Below are positions 6,076 through 9,746 of a stretch of DNA of 9,746 nt, piece by piece. Made by a program: the position numbers and the translations under genes. The DNA is from Planctomycetota bacterium. Lineage in GTDB: Bacteria; Planctomycetota; UBA1135; GCA-002686595. Below the pieces are notes generated by a model. That model saw nothing but the letters and a program-made list of their open reading frames with translations, had not been told where the DNA came from and searched no databases. Every line of letters starts with the position of its first letter. Positions within the stretch are counted from its first letter, which is position 1. The stretch lies in the NCBI GenBank assembly GCA_027623615.1, contig JAQBVH010000074.1, forward strand, positions 1-9,746, read 5' to 3'.

Positions 6076-7545
6076 TCAGGTCCCGGTCCGGAAGCCTGCG
6101 CTGCGCTTCGGCGGGGCCGACGCCTGCCGTGTGCGGCGCACCAGGGACTCCAGGGCGTCGATCCAGGCCGGGTGATCGTTGAGCGCCGGCACGACGACCA
6201 GCTCCTCGCCGCCCTCCGCGCGGAAGCGTGCAGCCAGGCCCTCGGCGACCTCCTCGAGGGTCTCGAGGCAGTCGGCAGCGAAGCCGGGCAACGCGACGAG
6301 GACGCGCTTCGCGCCGCCGCGGGCGAGCATGAGCAGGCGTTGCTCCAGGTAGGGCTGCAGCCAGGGCTCGTCGCCGAAGCGGGACTGGAAGGCCAGCTCC
6401 CATTCGTCATCCTCGAGCGCAAGCTCGGCCGCGAGGGCGCGGGCCGTGCGCTGGCACTGCTCGAGGTAAGGGTCGCCGTTGCGCACGTAGCGCTCCGGGA
6501 GTCCGTGGAAGCTGAGCACGATCCGGTCGAAGGCACCCTCCTGGACTTCCCGTACTCGCGCTGCGAGCGCCGCGATGTAGCCCTCATCGTCCGGGAACGC
6601 AGGCAGGATCGACAGCGCCTGGGCGTCGGGCCTGCGCGCGGCGACCCGGGCCAGCGCGAGCTGGATCGAGCCGGTCGTCGTGTCGGAAGCCTGGGGGAAC
6701 AGCGGCACGGCGAGGACCTCGTCACAGCCCTGCGCGCGCAGCTCGGACAGTCCAGCCGCGAGGCTCGGGTTGCCGTAGCGCATCGCAACCGCGACTGGCG
6801 TCGGGGCGAGCCGTTCGCCTAGGGCGCGCGCCGCCGCGGCCGTGTTCGTGAGCAGCGGCGAGCCGCCCTCCTCCCAGATCGTGCCGTAGGCCTTGGCCAC
6901 CTTGCGCCTGCGCAGGGGGATCACGATCACGTTCAGGACCGCCGGCCAGTACCAACGCGCGGCGTCGACGACCTTGCGGTCCATCAGGAACTCGCGCAGG
7001 TAGCGGGCGACGGCTCCCGGGGTGGGGGCGTCGGGGGTGCCGAGGTTGACGAGCAGGACGCCGCGCTTGCTGGGGGGGCGCGTCGTCAGCGCAGCTCCGG
7101 GCTGCGTGTCCATCGCTTTCGGCGGCTTGGCGAGGTAGGCCCGGCTGCTCGCGAGCAGCGCGGCGCCGATGCCTACATAGAGCGCGCCGACCGTGACCCA
7201 GCCGAGGTAGCCCTCGCGCGCGGACCACTTCAGTGCCGCGCCGAAGCCGATCATGATCCCGATCAGGACCACGAACTTCAGCGAGAAGGCCTCCAGCGCA
7301 CGAGGGGTGCGCAGCTCCTCGATCCGCCTGCGGTTGCGACGCGCGCTGCGGCTCAACACGAACTCGCCCTTCGCCCAGCCGATCAACAGGCCGATCACGG
7401 TGGCGAGGACCCGCGCCGGGTTCGACGCCGTCGACTCGTTCAGCAGCATGTTGCCGCCGCGAAACGCCAGCATTCCGCCGGCCAGGATCCAGATCCCGGC
7501 AGCGACCGCGCAGGCGGTCATGGCTTTGCGTGAGGGCTCGTACAC
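6076..7545 (-). CDS. hemH: Ferrochelatase with an N-terminal membrane domain
   Basis: The 489-residue frame joins two parts. Residues about 161-475 are a ferrochelatase, which inserts Fe(II) into protoporphyrin (or coproporphyrin) at the end of haem synthesis. Visible family motifs are RGVLLVNLGTPDAPTPGAV (161-179), YGTIWEEGGSPLL (220-232), VPLFPQASDTTTGS (280-293), the catalytic-histidine motif LSFHGLPERYV (His347), FQSRFGDEPWLQPY (386-399) and PGFAADCLETLEE (420-432) with the conserved Glu428. Residues 1-140 form a separate membrane domain: hydrophobic stretches at about 10-28, 45-58, 90-105 and 115-134, with a basic patch VLSRSARRNRRRIEEL (63-78) between them. Such domains look like small stand-alone membrane proteins. 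A separate ferrochelatase start at Met145 (7113) is possible but has no ribosome binding site. The GTG at 7545 is the most upstream start; the ATG at 7521 is the alternative. The stop lies 9 bases from the tRNA-Met CCA end. Confidence 0.93.
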   Translation of the reverse strand: MYEPSRKAMTACAVAAGIWILAGGMLAFRGGNMLLNESTASNPARVLATVIGLLIGWAKGEFVLSRSARRNRRRIEELRTPRALEAFSLKFVVLIGIMIGFGAALKWSAREGYLGWVTVGALYVGIGAALLASSRAYLAKPPKAMDTQPGAALTTRPPSKRGVLLVNLGTPDAPTPGAVARYLREFLMDRKVVDAARWYWPAVLNVIVIPLRRRKVAKAYGTIWEEGGSPLLTNTAAAARALGERLAPTPVAVAMRYGNPSLAAGLSELRAQGCDEVLAVPLFPQASDTTTGSIQLALARVAARRPDAQALSILPAFPDDEGYIAALAARVREVQEGAFDRIVLSFHGLPERYVRNGDPYLEQCQRTARALAAELALEDDEWELAFQSRFGDEPWLQPYLEQRLLMLARGGAKRVLVALPGFAADCLETLEEVAEGLAARFRAEGGEELVVVPALNDHPAWIDALESLVRRTRQASAPPKRSAGFRTGT

Positions 7546-7620
7546 GTGGTTTCGGGGGGCTCCCGCAGTTCATCGGCGAGAGGCAGGGCGCCGAAGCGGG
7601 GCGCTCGGACATTCTGCCCG

Positions 7621-7644
7621 GGCAGCGCAGGGGCTGCGACTGCC
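7621..7644 (-). terminator. Hairpin just after the MORN-repeat gene
   Basis: GGCAGCGCAG (7621-7630) pairs with CTGCGACTGCC (7634-7644) through ten base pairs with a single unpaired A and a three-base loop. It begins seven bases after the stop codon of the minus-strand MORN-repeat gene. No T-run follows on the minus strand, so termination may be partial and read-through into the ferrochelatase gene, 106 bases further on, remains possible. Confidence 0.4.
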
Positions 7645-7651
7645 GGCGGGG

Positions 7652-8125
7652 CTACTCGACCCGCAGGTCCCCCTCATAGGTGCCGCCGCGCTCGGGGTCC
7701 GGGACAGCCTGTTCCGCATCGAGGCGCCAGAACTCCCAGACGCCGACCCGTTTGCCGGCCTTGTACGATCCCCGAGAGGCCAGGTCTCCGTTCGGGAACC
7801 AGGTCGTCCACTCCCCGTGGCGCACCGATTTCTTGGCGCTCTCGCTCCAGGCACGCTCACCGGTCGAGGCCTTCTGGCCGCTGGGATACCACTGCGTCCA
7901 GGTGCCGGAGCGATGGAAGCCCTTGAAGCTGCCGCTTTCGCGCAGCTGGCCCGAGCGGTACCAGTACGACCACTCGCCGCGCTCCCTGCCGACCTCGCCC
8001 TCGCCCATGTGCCGGCGGGTGCCGGTCGGCCAGTAGGCCTTGGGTGGGCCGCCGCGCAGGTAGGTCAGGAGGGCGCCCAGGACGACGACGGCGATCGCGA
8101 GCAGGGTGAGGAGGCGCAGGGTCAT
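7652..8125 (-). CDS. Membrane-anchored MORN-repeat-variant protein
   Basis: This 157-residue protein starts with one hydrophobic segment (residues about 2-23, TLRLLTLLAIAVVVLGALLT), a likely uncleaved anchor. Degenerate MORN-type repeats follow with the pattern 'G-x-W-x-x-W/F-x-x-x-G-x-x-x-x-x-G-x-x': KAYWPTGTRRHMGEGE, RGEWSYWYRSGQLRESGSF, SGTWTQWYPSGQKASTGE, HGEWTTWFPNGDLASRGSY and VGVWEFWRLDAEQ. This is the YwqK-like 'toxin-antitoxin system' MORN variant family, whose members are mostly uncharacterised and often surface-associated; the toxin-antitoxin label is not supported by any partner gene here. The start at 8125 places the anchor at the N terminus and has GAGG about 11 bases upstream. 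An in-frame ATG at 8188 would add 21 polar residues before the anchor, which is less likely. It lies between the glutamine synthetase and ferrochelatase genes, all on the same strand. Confidence 0.8.
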   Translation of the reverse strand: MTLRLLTLLAIAVVVLGALLTYLRGGPPKAYWPTGTRRHMGEGEVGRERGEWSYWYRSGQLRESGSFKGFHRSGTWTQWYPSGQKASTGERAWSESAKKSVRHGEWTTWFPNGDLASRGSYKAGKRVGVWEFWRLDAEQAVPDPERGGTYEGDLRVE

Positions 8126-8187
8126 GGCGGGTGACGCCTCGATGCTATCCGAAGCTCTGGGAGCTTGCGCCACGGGTACGTGCTCCA

Positions 8188-8216
8188 TTCACACCGTGAG
8201 GTTTGGCGCCAAGCAA
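8188..8216 (-). promoter_or_regulatory. Possible promoter of the MORN-repeat gene
   Basis: On the minus strand TTGCTT (8216-8211) and TGTGAA (8193-8188) are separated by 17 bases; each matches about three or four bases of the sigma70 consensus. The spacer contains a perfect 10-bp palindrome TTGGCGCCAA (8203-8212) overlapping the -35, which could be an operator. If real, transcription would start near 8181, inside the alternative upstream reading frame, supporting the start at 8125. Confidence 0.25.
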
Positions 8217-8240
8217 CCCGCACGCCTCCTGCCAACAGAC

Positions 8241-8273
8241 GCGGGCACGCCCGGTGAACCCGGACGCGCCCGC
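8241..8273 (-). terminator. Probable terminator of the type III glutamine synthetase gene
   Basis: GCGGGC (8241-8246) pairs with GCCCGC (8268-8273). After one mismatch CG pairs with CG, and after another CCGG (8251-8254) pairs with CCGG (8260-8263), giving a nearly symmetric 12-pair hairpin. It begins 27 bases beyond the TAA stop of the minus-strand gene. The downstream sequence (GTCTGTTGG) is only weakly T-rich. Confidence 0.5.
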
Positions 8274-8300
8274 GATGGAATCCGCTGCTCGATCTGCCCG

Positions 8301-9746
8301 TTAGAGCAGGAAGAGCATTTCGCGGTACTTGGGTAGGGGCCACAGGTCGTCGTCGACCAGGCGCTCGAGGAGGTCGGCGCATTCGCGGACGGCATCCATT
8401 GCGGGCACGACTCGCTCGCGATAGGCGACGGCGTGGGCCATCTCGTCGTGGCCCCCGTTCTCGAGCTCCTCCTGGATGGCGAGTAGCCGATCGACGGCCT
8501 GCTTCATCTCGTTGATCGCCTTGGTGGTCAGGACGAGCACCTCGCGCTGGCTGGAGACCTCGTCGGCGCCGAGGATGGCAGCGACCGATGCGATGGAGTC
8601 CGCCAGGCGCTGCTGGTGGGTCATGGCCGCAGGCAGGATCACCGTCATGGCGATGTCGCGCGTCGCGATCGCCTCGACGTTGACCTTCAGGACGTACATC
8701 TCGAGCTGGACGCTCAGGCGCGAGCTCGCCTCGCCCCGGGTGAAGACGCCGTAGCGCTCGTACAGACCGAGGTTGGCCTCGGAGCACCAGGACGACATGG
8801 CCTCGGGGGTGTTCGGCCGGTTGAGCAGGCCCCGCGACGCGGCCTCGTCCTTCCACTCCTGCGAGTAGTTGTCACCGGAGAACAGGATGCGCTGGTGCGA
8901 CTTCAAGGTCTCGCGCACGACCGCCTGAATGTTCTCGGCGGTCGGGCCGCCCCGGGCCTCGATCTGGTCGGCCAGGTAGTCCATCGACTCGGCCATGATC
9001 AGGTTCAGGAACGCCGAGGGGTAGGCGACCGACTGGTTCGAGCCGACGGCGCGGAACTCGAACTTGTTGCCGGTGAAGGCGAAGGGCGAGGTCCGGTTCC
9101 GGTCCGACACGTCCCGCGGCAGCTCCGGCAGGGAGGTGACACCCAGGCGGATCTTCTCGCTGCCCATGTCCTTGGCCGGGCGACCCTCGATGATCGAGTT
9201 GATGATCTCCTCCAGCTGGGCGCCCACGAAGATCGAGACGATTGCAGGCGGCGCCTCGTTGGCCCCGAGGCGGTGGTCGTTGCCCGCCGAGGCGATCGAG
9301 GCGCGCAGCATGTCCTGGTGCAGGTCCACGCCGCGAATGATCGCGGTCAGGCTCACCATGAAGCGCAGGTTGTCCTGGGGGGTGGTGCCCGGGTCGAGCA
9401 GGTTGCCACCCAGGTTGTCGCTCAGGGACCAGTTCAGGTGCTTGCCGCTGCCATTGAGCCGCATGAACGGCTTCTCGTGCAGCAGTGCCGCCAGGCCGTG
9501 GCGCTCCGCGACCTCCTTGAGGAGGTCCATCGTGAGCAGGTTCTGGTCGGTGCTGACCGAGATGCCGCCGTAGTAAGGCGCCAGCTCGAACTGCCCCGGC
9601 GCGACCTCGTTGTGGCGCGTCTGGATCGGGATGCCGAGCATCCACATCTCACGCTCGAGCTCGCGCATGAAGCGCAGCACGCGCTGGCTGATGTTGCCGA
9701 AGTAGTGATCGTCGAACTCCTGGCCCTTGAAGGGACGCGCGCCGAA
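8301..9746 (-). CDS. glnN: Type III glutamine synthetase (N terminus beyond the window)
   Basis: The frame is open to the right edge, giving 481 C-terminal residues of a family that is usually about 700-730 long. The enzyme makes glutamine from glutamate, ammonia and ATP in the cytoplasm as a large double-ring oligomer. Family motifs read in order: KGQEFDDHYFGNI (7-19), TRHNEVAPGQFELAP (43-57), NGSGKHLNWSL (98-108), GNDHRLGANEAPPAI (155-169), FTGNKFEFRAVGSNQS (224-239) and the long helical C-terminal region after residue 340. These are the ammonium, glutamate and nucleotide-binding segments of the GS fold. Their spacing, and the C-terminal extension, distinguish GSIII from GSI and GSII. The frame upstream of the GTG at 9680 continues with family-typical sequence (FGARPFKGQEF), so 9680 is internal. 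The start codon and promoter are outside the window. Confidence 0.97.
   Translation of the reverse strand, partial: FGARPFKGQEFDDHYFGNISQRVLRFMRELEREMWMLGIPIQTRHNEVAPGQFELAPYYGGISVSTDQNLLTMDLLKEVAERHGLAALLHEKPFMRLNGSGKHLNWSLSDNLGGNLLDPGTTPQDNLRFMVSLTAIIRGVDLHQDMLRASIASAGNDHRLGANEAPPAIVSIFVGAQLEEIINSIIEGRPAKDMGSEKIRLGVTSLPELPRDVSDRNRTSPFAFTGNKFEFRAVGSNQSVAYPSAFLNLIMAESMDYLADQIEARGGPTAENIQAVVRETLKSHQRILFSGDNYSQEWKDEAASRGLLNRPNTPEAMSSWCSEANLGLYERYGVFTRGEASSRLSVQLEMYVLKVNVEAIATRDIAMTVILPAAMTHQQRLADSIASVAAILGADEVSSQREVLVLTTKAINEMKQAVDRLLAIQEELENGGHDEMAHAVAYRERVVPAMDAVRECADLLERLVDDDLWPLPKYREMLFLL

Noticed and set aside
8126..8188. Longer N terminus for the MORN-repeat protein
   Set aside because: It would place 21 polar residues before the membrane anchor, has no ribosome binding site, and lies around the predicted transcription start.
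1..9746. CRISPR array, insertion sequence, prophage or defence island
   Set aside because: I saw no regularly spaced repeats, no transposase or integrase motifs, and no inverted repeats bounding a segment. The only tRNA is not followed by an integrase or a duplicated tRNA end.

Overview
This is a GC-rich window (about 70% by eye) from a bacterial chromosome. It is densely packed with housekeeping and accessory genes. I see no phage, transposon, CRISPR array or defence cassette. The gene mix suggests a high-GC, Gram-negative-type bacterium: carboxypeptidase-regulatory-like adhesin domains, a short Ppx/GppA protein, a secreted alpha/beta-hydrolase-fold protein, a type III glutamine synthetase, a cysteine dioxygenase and a MORN-repeat protein. 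Planctomycetota fits best and a deltaproteobacterial or myxobacterial lineage is second. This placement is inference, because no rRNA or universal marker is present.

Left part, plus strand (1-3448): the C-terminal part of a surface or periplasmic protein made of repeated carboxypeptidase-regulatory-like beta-sandwich domains, a complete short Ppx/GppA phosphatase, and a secreted alpha/beta-hydrolase-fold protein. The hydrolase's nucleophile elbow reads GHGLG (no serine) and its terminal histidine is not visible, so it looks like a pseudoenzyme. A 299-base non-coding convergent region (3449-3747) follows, with a 13-bp tandem duplication and a 12-bp perfect hairpin.

Middle part (3748-6066): a minus-strand protein that resembles a degenerate GAF/histidine-kinase protein lies divergent from a two-gene plus-strand unit. 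That unit is a small single-domain cupin with complete metal motifs, followed 11 bases later by a cysteine dioxygenase that carries the full set of iron ligands and the Cys/Tyr cross-link pair of animal enzymes. Together they suggest cysteine oxidation with a small metal-binding cupin partner. A 251-base spacer ends in a good sigma70-type promoter driving an elongator tRNA-Met(CAT).

Right part, minus strand (6076-9746): three genes read leftwards. They are the C-terminal two thirds of a type III glutamine synthetase (truncated by the window edge), a membrane-anchored MORN-repeat protein, and a ferrochelatase whose reading frame carries an extra membrane domain of about 140 residues at its N terminus. 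The ferrochelatase stop codon lies 9 bases from the CCA end of the convergent tRNA.

Nothing amounts to a clear new multi-gene system. The points most worth following are the membrane-ferrochelatase fusion, the animal-like cysteine dioxygenase with its cupin partner, and two proteins (the hydrolase and the kinase-like protein) that keep a fold but appear to have lost catalytic residues.
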